From contig NZ_QBKH01000002.1 of assembly GCF_003054045.1 (NCBI RefSeq), forward strand, positions 806,001-870,000: a stretch of 64,000 nt of DNA, in the 5' to 3' direction. Shown here one piece after another: positions 1 to 8,831 of this stretch. How positions within the stretch are numbered: position 1 is the stretch's first letter; the number at the start of each line of letters is the position of its first letter. Source of the stretch: Sphingobacterium faecium (GTDB lineage: Bacteria; Bacteroidota; Bacteroidia; Sphingobacteriales; Sphingobacteriaceae). A program made the translations under genes and the position numbers. Below the pieces are notes generated by a model, which saw only the letters and a list, made by a program, of their open reading frames with translations, searched no databases and had not been told where the DNA came from.

Positions 1-614
1 ATATGCGCAACTTTTTCAATTTTTTCCTCAAAATCCGGTAATAGGGTAACTTCCAAATTTGGTGTTCTTTTAAATTCTGCCCAAAAGGGAAGATTTCTCA
101 ATAAGATGGAAGATAAATCGCCATAGTATGAGTCCGAACTAAAGCTATTGATTTGAGAGCTGCCTCCTAATACGACCGATTTTCCGCTGAAAATTTGACT
201 TTCTGGTTTATTGTTGAAATAAATTGTCAACATATCTTTTCCACCCTGAAAGTGACATTCAGTTAAGCACTCTTCACTTACCGGAATAAATTTACTGCGA
301 TCTGATGTTGTACCTGAAGATTTAGCAAACCATTTGATGTCCGACGGCCATAATATATTTTGCTCACCTTTGATCATACGATCAATATAAGGCTTTAACG
401 AATTGTAATCTTGTATAGGAACCCTGTTTTTGAATTCTTCAGGAGTTAAAATACTATTATAATCATATTTTTTACCCCACTCCGTTGCTTCTGCTGATGA
501 TATTAAACTTTGGAACCATTCTTCTTGTACATCATGCGGATATTTCATAAATAACTCAATCTGATGAATCCGCTTTTTCATGAACCAAGTCAATAGTGAA
601 TCTAATATTGCCAT
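1..614 (-). CDS. GH3-family acyl-acid-amide synthetase-like protein (partial, N-terminal part)
   Basis: The reading frame starts at an ATG whose A is at 614 and runs off the window's left edge, so only about 204 N-terminal residues are visible. The protein begins MAILDSLLTWFMKKR and contains a WFAKSSGTTSDRSKFIPVS stretch. This Ser/Thr/Gly-rich ATP-binding loop is typical of the adenylate-forming GH3 (auxin-responsive promoter) superfamily, which is common in Bacteroidota. Family members adenylate a carboxylic acid and transfer it to an amine, but the bacterial substrates are mostly unknown. It lies just upstream of lptB on the same strand, with 614 preceding its own coding region and lptB ending at 632, so lptB is the promoter-proximal gene and the two are probably cotranscribed. 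Confidence 0.8.
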   Translation of the reverse strand, partial: MAILDSLLTWFMKKRIHQIELFMKYPHDVQEEWFQSLISSAEATEWGKKYDYNSILTPEEFKNRVPIQDYNSLKPYIDRMIKGEQNILWPSDIKWFAKSSGTTSDRSKFIPVSEECLTECHFQGGKDMLTIYFNNKPESQIFSGKSVVLGGSSQINSFSSDSYYGDLSSILLRNLPFWAEFKRTPNLEVTLLPDFEEKIEKVAH

Positions 615-631
615 ATAAAGTTGGAGTAAGT

Positions 632-1372
632 TTAAGTATTTAGCTTTTTGCGACGGAGTTCAAAATGTTGACCCAGATAAAATGTTCGAGCCATCTCATT
701 ACTGGCGATTTCCTCCGGAGTACCTGTCAACATAATTTTTCCTTCTGTGAGTAAGTATGCTCGATCAGTAATGGATAATGTTTCTTGAACATTATGGTCA
801 GTGATAAGTATTCCGATATTGCGTGTTTTAAGTTTCGCTACAATAGTTTGAATCTCTTCTACTGCAATTGGATCCACACCTGCAAATGGTTCATCTAAAA
901 GAATAAAAGAAGGATTTGCAGCTAGAGCACGAGCTATTTCTGTACGTCGTCTTTCACCTCCAGACAATAAATCACCTCTATTTTTACGTACTCGATTGAG
1001 ACTAAATTCAGCAAGGAGTTCTTCCAATTTTTCCAAGCGCTCTTTTTTATTGGGATAGTGTATTTCCAATACGGAAAGGATGTTGTGTTCTACAGACAGC
1101 TTTCTAAAGATAGAAGCTTCTTGTGCCAGATAGCCAATCCCTTTTTGAGCACGTTGATACATGGCATCCTGTGTGATTTCTTGATCATCTAAATATACAT
1201 GACCTTCATTGGGCTTTATCAATCCAACGATCATATAAAAAGAAGTGGTCTTTCCTGCTCCATTAGGTCCTAAAAGACCTACAATTTCTCCTTGCTCTAC
1301 TTGAAAAGAAACATCGTTTACAACAGTACGTTGTTTGTATTTTTTGATGAGATGTTCAGCTCTTAGTATCAT
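632..1372 (-). CDS. lptB: LPS export ABC transporter ATP-binding protein LptB
   Basis: This is the cytoplasmic ATPase of the LptB2FG complex that extracts lipopolysaccharide from the inner membrane and drives it to the outer membrane. At 246 aa it has the usual LptB length. Visible motifs are Walker [10 protein letters not shown] near residue 35, the ABC signature [16 protein letters not shown] near 135-150, Walker [14 protein letters not shown] near 155-167, and a switch histidine in ITDHNVQET near 192. The GERRR form of the signature and the FAGVDP after Walker B are characteristic of LptB. The neighbouring lptFG genes are not in the window, which is normal for this phylum. The downstream GH3-like gene follows within 18 bp. 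Confidence 0.95.
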   Translation of the reverse strand: MILRAEHLIKKYKQRTVVNDVSFQVEQGEIVGLLGPNGAGKTTSFYMIVGLIKPNEGHVYLDDQEITQDAMYQRAQKGIGYLAQEASIFRKLSVEHNILSVLEIHYPNKKERLEKLEELLAEFSLNRVRKNRGDLLSGGERRRTEIARALAANPSFILLDEPFAGVDPIAVEEIQTIVAKLKTRNIGILITDHNVQETLSITDRAYLLTEGKIMLTGTPEEIASNEMARTFYLGQHFELRRKKLNT

Positions 1373-1423
1373 TTTATGTCGTATTTTAACTCAAGATAAC
1401 AATCTGATTATTAAAAATATATT

Positions 1424-3124
1424 TTAATATCGAATTCCTTTTAAATTTAATTGCAAATTCTTTTTACCCCGCCATACATTTTCTTCTATGCTGTAACACA
1501 TATCAAATGGTTTGCCACTATTGATGGTCTCAATATGTTCAGAAAGTCCAAAACCAATACAATCAAAAGAAGGTGAATGCTCTTGTTTAACAGTCATTTT
1601 TAAATGATTAGAACCCACAAGATAGGCCGATCCAATCAGAGTGACTTTTTGACTTAAAAAAATGGGACTTTCATTTTGTGGTCCGAAAGGTTCGAATTGG
1701 CTTAATATACGGTGAAATTTGGCATCGATATCCTGAAGATGAAGTTTTGTATCTATCAAGATTTCTTGTGTTAACATTTCAGGTTTGATAAGTCGAGTCA
1801 CCACTTGCTCAAAACGATCTTGAAATAATTTAATATTTTCGATTTGCATGGTCAGTCCAGCGGCATATTTATGGCCGCCAAATTGATCCAATAAGTCACT
1901 ACATTCACTCAGGGCCTCATACAAGTCAAAGCCGATCACCGATCGACATGAACCCGCAATATGCCCATTAGTCTCTGTTAGAATAATGGTCGGTCTATAA
2001 TACTTTTCTGTAAGTCTGGATGCAACAATGCCAATTACACCTTTATGCCAATCCGATTTGTACAGGACAGTTGATTTTCGGGTCTTAAGCGAGTCATTAT
2101 CATCTATAATGGACAATGCTTCTTCAGTAATTCTAAGATCAAAATCCTTACGGACATTATTTTGATCATCAATATTGATATTAAAATCCTTTGCTTCTTG
2201 CAATGATTTTGAGATCAATAATTTCACAGCGTCTTTTGCATGATCAATTCTTCCTGAAGCATTGATTCTAGGGCCAATTTGGAAGACAATATCATTAACG
2301 GTAAATGTCTTCGTTTTATTGGTAGAAAGGTCAACAAGTGCCTGTAGTCCACAGCACGGATTCGTATTGAGTTTGATCAATCCAAAATGAGTCAGAATGC
2401 GATTTTCACCCGTGATCGGTACAATATCGGAAGCGATACTTACCGCTACTAAATCCAGATATTGATAACAGATATCCAAGGACATATCATTTTTCATAAT
2501 GAACGCTTGGATCAGTTTAAAACCGATTCCACAGCCTGATAATTCCTTGTAAGGATAGTTGCAGTCTTCTCTTTTGGGATCCAGTACCGCAAATGCAGGA
2601 GGCAATTCATCACCAGGTAGATGATGATCCCCTATAATGAAATCAATGTTTTTTGAATTAGCATATTCGACCTTATCATTTGCTTTTATACCACAATCCA
2701 ATGCAATTATCAGCGTAAAACCATTTTCGGCAGCGTAATCAATACCTTGTGTGGAGATACCATATCCTTCCGCATAACGGTCGGGAATATAGAATTCGAT
2801 ACGCGAATGAAATTCCCTGAAAAAACTGTAAACTACAGCTACAGCTGTGGTACCGTCCACATCATAATCGCCATAAATTAAAATCTTTTCATTTTGGCCA
2901 ATTGCAGTAGTAATTCGGGCAATAGCTTTTTCCATATCTTGCATTAAGAATGGGTTGTGGAGTTGGTCTAAAGAAGGTCGAAAAAATTGTTTAGAAGCAT
3001 CAAAAGTCTCAATATTTCTAGTAACTAATAATTCTGCTAATACTGGATTAATACCAAGTTCATTGCTTAATTGATTAACTTTTTTGACTTCACTTTTAGA
3101 TTTTAGTACCCACCTTTTTTGCAT
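1424..3124 (-). CDS. recJ: Single-stranded-DNA-specific exonuclease RecJ
   Basis: RecJ is a 5'-3' single-strand DNA exonuclease acting in RecF-pathway recombination and mismatch repair. The protein is 566 aa, typical for the family. It shows the DHH phosphoesterase motifs: ILIYGDYDVDGTTAV near residue 80, ALDCGIK near 142, and the name-giving GDHHLPGDELP near 166. The DHHA1 region carries GIGFKLIQA and the GSCRS and GGHKYAAGL motifs, the latter near residue 418. The C-terminal OB-like region follows. The start ATG at 3124 is followed by MQKRWVLKSKSE, the usual RecJ opening. It is separated from lptB by about 50 bp on the same strand, so cotranscription is plausible. Confidence 0.95.
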   Translation of the reverse strand: MQKRWVLKSKSEVKKVNQLSNELGINPVLAELLVTRNIETFDASKQFFRPSLDQLHNPFLMQDMEKAIARITTAIGQNEKILIYGDYDVDGTTAVAVVYSFFREFHSRIEFYIPDRYAEGYGISTQGIDYAAENGFTLIIALDCGIKANDKVEYANSKNIDFIIGDHHLPGDELPPAFAVLDPKREDCNYPYKELSGCGIGFKLIQAFIMKNDMSLDICYQYLDLVAVSIASDIVPITGENRILTHFGLIKLNTNPCCGLQALVDLSTNKTKTFTVNDIVFQIGPRINASGRIDHAKDAVKLLISKSLQEAKDFNINIDDQNNVRKDFDLRITEEALSIIDDNDSLKTRKSTVLYKSDWHKGVIGIVASRLTEKYYRPTIILTETNGHIAGSCRSVIGFDLYEALSECSDLLDQFGGHKYAAGLTMQIENIKLFQDRFEQVVTRLIKPEMLTQEILIDTKLHLQDIDAKFHRILSQFEPFGPQNESPIFLSQKVTLIGSAYLVGSNHLKMTVKQEHSPSFDCIGFGLSEHIETINSGKPFDMCYSIEENVWRGKKNLQLNLKGIRY

Positions 3125-3237
3125 ATCTTTGCATCGTAATTATGTGTAAATATACGTTTTGTCTATTGACTAACCTAATAATACAATAGGCTAATCATGG
3201 TGAGGTATATAACACGCAAGTTTCCAATAAATTAAAG

Positions 3238-4017
3238 ATGGCACTAGCACATTCCTTATTCGAAGGCTCATTTTCAGTCGATGCTTCGAAAAAATTTATT
3301 CCTTTTGATCCGACTATTCATCGTGCCATAGATCGTCCTTCCTCGATGTTTATCCATGTCCATCCTTTTCTGATTGAAACTAGTGACGGACTTGTTTTAT
3401 GTGATACCGGATTGGGACTAACAGATCTTGACGGTGAACTCTTACTTCATAAAAACATTAAAAAGCTTGGATATGAAACGAAGGATGTGAAATATGTGCT
3501 GATGTCACATTTGCATAAAGATCATGCTGGTGGAATGGTGAGTTTTGAAGAAGGAGCAGGCCGTATCGCATTTCCAGACGCAGAATATATGGTACAGCGT
3601 GGTGAATGGGAAGATGCCTATTCGGGGATAAATAAATCTTATCGGACTGAGATTTTTGATGTGGTGCAGCGAAGTGGTAATTTGCACTTGATAGAAGGTG
3701 ATGGTATCATTAATAAAGAAATACGATATAATTTGAGTGGAGGGCATACGCAGTACCATCAAACATTTCATATTGAGACCGGCGAGAAGAATTATTTTTT
3801 TGGAGGTGATGTTTTACCGAAACCGGAAGAGATTTTTCAAAATTATAGTGCAAAATATGATTTTGATGGACGTCGGTCAAGGGAGTTAAGGAAAGATTAT
3901 TGGAATGAAGGTGCTCCAAATGATTGGATCTATCTATTTTATCATTCCAAAACGATAGCCATAGGTATACCTGAATTACAAAATGATGGTCGCTATACCA
4001 TTATAAATATAAAATAA
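3238..4017 (+). CDS. Metallo-beta-lactamase-fold hydrolase
   Basis: A 259-aa protein of the metallo-beta-lactamase superfamily. The metal-binding signature HLHKDHAGG (HxHxDH) lies near residues 91-99. A preceding LVLCDTGLGL strand, a later GGHTQYHQTFH (metal-binding His) near 168 and FFGGDVLP (bridging Asp) near 192 complete the usual ligand set. No signal peptide is seen, so it is probably cytoplasmic. The exact substrate cannot be read from sequence; relatives include lactonases and thioesterases. It is transcribed divergently from recJ. A TATCTTTG element at 3124-3131 on the plus strand could serve as its promoter, with a leader of about 100 nt. Confidence 0.85.
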   Translation: MALAHSLFEGSFSVDASKKFIPFDPTIHRAIDRPSSMFIHVHPFLIETSDGLVLCDTGLGLTDLDGELLLHKNIKKLGYETKDVKYVLMSHLHKDHAGGMVSFEEGAGRIAFPDAEYMVQRGEWEDAYSGINKSYRTEIFDVVQRSGNLHLIEGDGIINKEIRYNLSGGHTQYHQTFHIETGEKNYFFGGDVLPKPEEIFQNYSAKYDFDGRRSRELRKDYWNEGAPNDWIYLFYHSKTIAIGIPELQNDGRYTIINIK

Positions 4018-4221
4018 TACAAAAACATGTATTAAAAATTCAAAACGGAATTTTTGTTTATTCAACCTTATTATCGTTTGATTTGGCCGATTATTGGTCG
4101 CAAAACACATGATAAGATGCTGATATGATTGAATTTTTAGCTAAGTTTGTATAAAGCTGTTAGATCATATCTTTTTTCTTCAGCTAATAAAAAATAAGTT
4201 TTATAATAAAGCAAAAAAAAT

Positions 4222-4701
4222 ATGTCTGTTGTAAGAGAGTCGGATCTTATTGGTATTGGGAAGAAATATCAAATTGAAACTGAAGCTGGAGACAATATGG
4301 TCGTGGTTATACATGACGATGGTCGAAGAGAATTATATCGTTATGATGAAGAAGAAAGTGAGTCTCGATGTGTGATGACCTTAAGCGACGAGGAATCTAG
4401 ACAGGTCGCAGGTATTATTGGTGGGTTGTCTTATAAACCAAAAGCTTTAGAAACCATTGAAGTCGCATTAGATGACTTGAGAATAGAATGGTATAAAGTG
4501 GAAGGTAAATTTGAGGGTGCTAATAAAACAATTGGCCAACTAGAAGTTCGTCAACGTACAGGAGCATCCATTATTGCTGGTATATTAGGTGAAAATACCG
4601 TTATTAATCCAGGTCCTGATTATGTAATTAGTCCAGGTACGACCTTGGTTATCGCAGGGAAAAAGAATAATATTAAGCTATTAAAGGAAATATTATTGTA
4701 A
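4222..4701 (+). CDS. Cation:proton antiporter regulatory subunit (KhtT/TrkA-C type)
   Basis: A 159-aa soluble protein whose C-terminal half is a TrkA_C (RCK C-terminal) domain, visible as VRQRTGASIIAGILGENTVINPGPD and the ending TLVIAGKKNNIKLLKEIL. The N-terminal half is a small beta/alpha domain like that of KhtT. In Bacillus the KhtT protein gates the KhtU K+/H+ antiporter in response to nucleotides or pH. The next gene starts 25 bp downstream and encodes exactly such an antiporter, which supports the pairing. The gene symbol is withheld because the ion specificity is not determined by sequence alone. Confidence 0.85.
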   Translation: MSVVRESDLIGIGKKYQIETEAGDNMVVVIHDDGRRELYRYDEEESESRCVMTLSDEESRQVAGIIGGLSYKPKALETIEVALDDLRIEWYKVEGKFEGANKTIGQLEVRQRTGASIIAGILGENTVINPGPDYVISPGTTLVIAGKKNNIKLLKEILL

Positions 4702-4726
4702 CATACTCAAAACAAAATTTATTTAT

Positions 4727-5968
4727 ATGCCATCACACACACTTATTTTAGAAATCGGAATTGCCGTTGGTCTTGTTGCTTCTGTAGGCTTAATAGCCAA
4801 CAAGCTAAAGTTTTCTGTTATTCCATTTTTTATTTTGATAGGTATGGTGTTGGGGCAGCATGCTCCTCAGATTGGTACTATCGATCTTACTTTTACGGAA
4901 AGCAAGCCCTTCATTGATTTTATGGGACGCTTAGGCGTTCTCTTTCTTTTATTTTATTTGGGACTTGAGTTTTCTGTCGGACGTTTAATTAAATCTGGAA
5001 AATCAATCGTCACAGGAGGTACCGTTTATGTACTGCTCAATTTTATCTCGGGTTTACTGATCGGCTGGATGATGGATCTTCCCTTCAAAGAGATGATGGT
5101 CTTGTGTGGAATTATGACAAGTTCTTCAACAGCTATTGTTGCCAAGGTATTAACCGATTTGAAGCGAACTGCTAATCCTGAAACAGAAGTAATTATGGGG
5201 ATGATTATGTTTGATGATTTGTTTATCGCCATGCATATCTCATTCCTTTCAGGATTGATTCTAACAGGGAGTAGCTCCTTTTGGACTGTCGCCGGAACAT
5301 CATTGTTGGCATTAGGATTTATCTTGACATTTCTTATATTAGGAAGGAAGCTGGTTCCTGCTATCGACAAATTATTGCAGGTTAAGTCTTCCGAACTATT
5401 TGTCCTTGTTATCTTTGCATTGCTATTTATTACAGCTGGTTTTTCCGAAACCATTCATGTTGCAGAAGCAATCGGTGCTTTGATGGCTGGATTAGTCTTA
5501 GCGGACTCTCAGTATATCAAGAAGATTGAAGCCATGGTTTTGCCTTATAAAGATTTCTTCGGGGCGATGTTTTTCTTTAGCTTTGGGTTATCAATAGATA
5601 TGCTGTCTCTTGGAGGTGCTGTTTTATGGGCTTCTATAGCAGCTGCAGTTACGATCTGCGGCAATCTTGCATCAGGTTATTTTGCGGCCAAATTTTCAGG
5701 AATGAAAAATAAAACTTCGTTTGATATTGGATTTACATTATCTGCAAGGGGAGAGTTTTCGATCATTATGGCTAATATTGGAAAGGCGGGTGGTTTATTG
5801 CCTGTTATACAGTCATTTGTTGTTGTTTACGTATTGATATTATCCATCGTATCGCCATTATTGACAAAAGAATCTCGGAATATCTGGACAAAACTATTTG
5901 GCAAAGATGAAATTAAGCCGAAGACAGTTAAAAGATTAAGTGATTTGGAATCTGGTCAAACACCATAA
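4727..5968 (+). CDS. Monovalent cation:proton antiporter (CPA2, KhtU/KefB-like membrane subunit)
   Basis: A 413-aa polytopic membrane protein with about 12 hydrophobic segments, of the Na+/H+ exchanger (CPA2) family. The core shows LGVLFLLFYLGLEFSV near residue 68-83, a long SSSTAIVAKVLTDL stretch near 130, FDDLFIAMH with the functional acidic pair near 163, and FSFGLSID near 288. There is no C-terminal RCK/TrkA-N domain as in KefB/KefC. This fits with the regulator being supplied by the upstream TrkA-C gene. Likely role: K+ or Na+ efflux in exchange for protons for pH or osmotic homeostasis. A bidirectional hairpin terminator follows immediately. Confidence 0.88.
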   Translation: MPSHTLILEIGIAVGLVASVGLIANKLKFSVIPFFILIGMVLGQHAPQIGTIDLTFTESKPFIDFMGRLGVLFLLFYLGLEFSVGRLIKSGKSIVTGGTVYVLLNFISGLLIGWMMDLPFKEMMVLCGIMTSSSTAIVAKVLTDLKRTANPETEVIMGMIMFDDLFIAMHISFLSGLILTGSSSFWTVAGTSLLALGFILTFLILGRKLVPAIDKLLQVKSSELFVLVIFALLFITAGFSETIHVAEAIGALMAGLVLADSQYIKKIEAMVLPYKDFFGAMFFFSFGLSIDMLSLGGAVLWASIAAAVTICGNLASGYFAAKFSGMKNKTSFDIGFTLSARGEFSIIMANIGKAGGLLPVIQSFVVVYVLILSIVSPLLTKESRNIWTKLFGKDEIKPKTVKRLSDLESGQTP

Positions 5969-5998
5969 AAAAAGCGAATCCATTGGATTCGCTTTTTT
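5967..5998. terminator. Bidirectional intrinsic terminator between the antiporter and the SufT-like gene
   Basis: A perfect hairpin with arms at 5969-5981 and 5985-5997 (AGCGAATCC / GGATTCGCT core), flanked by A-runs on one side and T-runs on the other. It sits between two convergent genes whose stop codons lie within about 5 bp of the stem, so it can terminate both. Confidence 0.9.
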
Positions 5999-5999
5999 C

Positions 6000-6329
6000 T
6001 TATAAGAAGCCCAGTTCTAATTTTGCTTCTTCACTCATCATATCTTTTGTCCAAGGTGGATCGAATGTCAATTCTACAAGAGCTTCAGTTACTCCTGGTA
6101 CAGCAGCAACTTTATGCTGTACTTCGTCCATTATTTGACCAGCAACTGGACAGCCAGGCGCGGTTAAAGTCATCACTATCTTTGCAATACCATTTTCTTT
6201 CGTTATGATTTCATAAACCAAACCTAGGTCAACAATATTTGCTGGCTTCAACTCGGGATCATATACTGTTTCTAACGCTTCTTGAATAGCAGGTGCAATA
6301 TTTAGCTTATCTAAAATTATAATACTCAT
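6000..6329 (-). CDS. SufT/MIP18-family iron-sulfur assembly protein (DUF59)
   Basis: A 109-aa DUF59/MIP18 (PaaD-like) domain protein. The family core is visible as AIQEALETVYDPELKPANIVDLGLVY near residues 14-39 and LTAPGCPVAG near 70, with the conserved cysteine in PGCP. Such proteins assist late Fe-S cluster assembly and transfer, and in Bacteroidota they are usually encoded with or near the suf genes. Here the gene instead follows a glycosyltransferase, overlapping its last 4 bp (6326-6329), so the two are translationally coupled. The function is inferred from the family; no suf genes are in the window. Confidence 0.85.
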   Translation of the reverse strand: MSIIILDKLNIAPAIQEALETVYDPELKPANIVDLGLVYEIITKENGIAKIVMTLTAPGCPVAGQIMDEVQHKVAAVPGVTEALVELTFDPPWTKDMMSEEAKLELGFL

Positions 6330-7501
6330 TTTGACGATCGTTTAGTGTTAGCTTGAATTGCCTCATTGTAAATATGAAGTAATTTCTTTTTATTCTCTTC
6401 TGGCGTAAAATTACTAAAATAGAATGCTTTTGTTGTTTGTCTAATGTTAAATTTTTCTTGTGGACTATAATTTTTCCATTGCTGCAAAGTTATCAACATA
6501 TTATCCACATCTTGTGGATTAAATAATAAACCCGTCTTATTGGGGATTATCAATTCACTCAATGCTCCGATATCACTACCTATAACTGGAGTTCCAACTG
6601 AGAATGCCTCGAGTATAGTCATAGGCATACCTTCAAACCACAAAGATGGAACGATTAATGCTTCCGCTTTTTCAACTAAGGGGATGATTTCATCACGTGA
6701 TTTAAAACCTAAATAATTGATATTGGAATTATTTTGAGCTGCATCTATTACTTTTTGTTTCAACGTGCCGTCTCCTATGATCAGTATTCTGATATCAGTT
6801 TTTGAAAAGACTTCCAATAAGTTTAAAATTCCCTTTTCCTCAGTCAGTCTACCCATGTATATAAAATAATCTTCTGCAGGTGATATCAAACCTTCAATAG
6901 GAAAAGTGAAATTGGGTTTAATAACAAATTTCTGTGCATCAACAGGTAATGTAGAGTGTATAAATATATTTTTTGCAAAACCTGATAAAGTAATATAGCG
7001 ATCTACCATATTCCATGTTCCGATTTTTCTATGAAACCAATAGTTTACTGCTAAAATAAATGTTTTGATGGCTGAGTTGTCCATGACTTTATTTTTGATA
7101 GCTGTCCATGGAAAATTTTCCTTTAAACTCGAAAGGAAGAGTTTGTTGTCATGATAAAGAATAGCAGAGGGGCAAAGTATTCGGAAATTGTGTAAGGTCA
7201 TCACCAGTGGGAAACCCAATTTATAAATTGTTCTTATAATAAGGGGACCACTTGCATAATGTGTGTTGTGGATATGCACTAATTCAGGATTGAATTTTTT
7301 TATCGTTCTTTTTACCTGATATGAAGCAGCAATATTCCAAAAAGAAAACAGTGTTTGTAAAGCACCTTTCCATCCCTTTTTATTTTGAAAAGTAAGTGAT
7401 AATACCTCGTTATCGACAGCGAGCAGTTCTTGCTCTTGTTGAAAAACGGTGTCTTCACCACCAGGGCCTTGATAGAAAGTATGGATGATTAAAATGCGCA
7501 T
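6326..7501 (-). CDS. Glycosyltransferase, GT4 family
   Basis: A 391-aa GT-B fold glycosyltransferase. The N-terminal half has a GPGGEDTVFQQEQELL donor/acceptor loop near residue 12 and a VHIHNTHYASGPLII segment. The C-terminal half has the nucleotide-sugar binding features YMGRLTEEKGI near residue 214, IIGDG, and the EX7E motif region IVPSLWFEGMPMTILEAFSVGTPVIGSDIG near 282-311. It probably transfers a sugar from a nucleotide donor to a surface glycan. The gene shares a nearly identical promoter with the distant DUF4254/heptosyltransferase operon (about 45.1 kb), which suggests a common role in LPS or glycan synthesis. The donor and acceptor are not known. Confidence 0.88.
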   Translation of the reverse strand: MRILIIHTFYQGPGGEDTVFQQEQELLAVDNEVLSLTFQNKKGWKGALQTLFSFWNIAASYQVKRTIKKFNPELVHIHNTHYASGPLIIRTIYKLGFPLVMTLHNFRILCPSAILYHDNKLFLSSLKENFPWTAIKNKVMDNSAIKTFILAVNYWFHRKIGTWNMVDRYITLSGFAKNIFIHSTLPVDAQKFVIKPNFTFPIEGLISPAEDYFIYMGRLTEEKGILNLLEVFSKTDIRILIIGDGTLKQKVIDAAQNNSNINYLGFKSRDEIIPLVEKAEALIVPSLWFEGMPMTILEAFSVGTPVIGSDIGALSELIIPNKTGLLFNPQDVDNMLITLQQWKNYSPQEKFNIRQTTKAFYFSNFTPEENKKKLLHIYNEAIQANTKRSSK

Positions 7502-7516
7502 GGATCCTTGCTTTTT

Positions 7517-7564
7517 TACAAACTTAGATAAATTTGTTTTATGTGCAATTTTAATTGTATCGTA
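7517..7564 (-). promoter_or_regulatory. Promoter region of the GT4 gene; copy 1 of a shared promoter sequence
   Basis: On the minus strand a TAAGTTTG element (7519-7526) matches the Bacteroidota -7 consensus TAnnTTTG, with a TTG at 7546-7548 spaced by 19 bp. The start codon at 7501 would lie about 12 nt from the inferred transcription start. The first 26 bases from 7517 are identical to 45115-45140, upstream of the DUF4254 gene, and similarity continues for about 20 more bases. Confidence 0.65.
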
Positions 7565-7771
7565 AATAGCATAAATTTATGGGATCGCACTTTATTTTTT
7601 GTTCTCCTCATTTCAATGCTTTATTGATCTCTCCTTTGTCCTCAAGGCTGCTTTCATAGTGAAATTTGTATTAATTTGCTTGAATTAAATTCTTTTCAAC
7701 CCACTGAAATCAAAACTTTGTTTTTATAATTCTTATCTTCGCTTATCATTAGGAGACGATGACCAGATAAT

Positions 7772-8740
7772 ATGCAGCATTTACAAAAATTAATCTTTGA
7801 CTCGATTGAAAACAGTCAATTTCCGAATCAGCCCGCTAATCTTTACGATCCAATTCGTTATTTTTTGAGTTTAGGTGGCAAACGTATTAGGCCTACATTA
7901 ACCTTATTGGCAGCTGATATGTTTGATATTGGAGAAATTACAGATGCTTTACCTGCGGCAAAATCGATCGAATACTTCCATAATTTTTCACTTGTACATG
8001 ATGATGTAATGGATCAAGCGCCACTACGCAGGGGAAAACAGACTGTTCATGAAAAATGGAATTTAAGTGTAGCCATACTTTCAGGTGATGGGCTATTAGT
8101 CAAAGCATATGATGAATTGGCAAATTGTAATCCTGGTTATATTGCCGATCTATTAAAAACCTTCAATCGTGTCGCTATGCAAGTGTGCGAAGGACAACAA
8201 ATGGATATGGATTATGAACATGCTGATTCCATCAGTATGGAGGATTATATTGAAATGATCCGATTAAAAACTTCCGTATTATTAGGTGGCGCATTGCAAA
8301 TGGGAGCAATTTTAGCTGATGCAAGTCTTCATGATCAAAAATTGATCTATGAATTTGGTGAATATATCGGTATTGCTTTTCAACTTCAAGATGATGTTTT
8401 AGATGCCTACGGAAATCCTGAAACATTTGGCAAACAAGTAGGTGGTGATATTTTGATCAATAAAAAAACTTATCTGTTGGTCAAGTTGATGGAAATCTTA
8501 AAAGAAGAAGATAGAAACTCCTTACAAAACTTATTAGATTCTACTTTATCAGGTAATCCCAACAAATTGAAGGATATGTTAATATTATATCAAAAATATA
8601 ACATAAAATCACTTGCAGATCAATTGAAAGAATCTTATACACAACTGGCATTTGAAAGATTATCGGCGATTGATATACCAAATGACAAGAAGAAAGCGTT
8701 AATTACATTATCAAATCAACTCCTTATTAGAGAACAATAG
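7772..8740 (+). CDS. Polyprenyl (trans-isoprenyl) diphosphate synthase
   Basis: A 322-aa isoprenyl diphosphate synthase that condenses isopentenyl diphosphate onto an allylic diphosphate. The first aspartate-rich motif DDVMD near residue 75 (preceded by SLVH) and the second DDVLD near 207 (preceded by AFQLQ) are both intact. GGKRIRP near 34-40, which binds the IPP pyrophosphate, is also present. The chain length of the product (geranylgeranyl, octaprenyl or other) cannot be assigned with certainty from these motifs. The product may serve menaquinone or carotenoid synthesis. It is monocistronic-looking, between the divergent GT4 gene and the nitrilase-family gene 90 bp downstream. Confidence 0.92.
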   Translation: MQHLQKLIFDSIENSQFPNQPANLYDPIRYFLSLGGKRIRPTLTLLAADMFDIGEITDALPAAKSIEYFHNFSLVHDDVMDQAPLRRGKQTVHEKWNLSVAILSGDGLLVKAYDELANCNPGYIADLLKTFNRVAMQVCEGQQMDMDYEHADSISMEDYIEMIRLKTSVLLGGALQMGAILADASLHDQKLIYEFGEYIGIAFQLQDDVLDAYGNPETFGKQVGGDILINKKTYLLVKLMEILKEEDRNSLQNLLDSTLSGNPNKLKDMLILYQKYNIKSLADQLKESYTQLAFERLSAIDIPNDKKKALITLSNQLLIREQ

Positions 8741-8831
8741 AAAGCGCTATTATTTGTCTATTTTATCTTTATTTGGTAAAATAATTCTTAATTTGTAGAC
8801 TTAGTTCATCATAATTTACGAAACAATTAAA

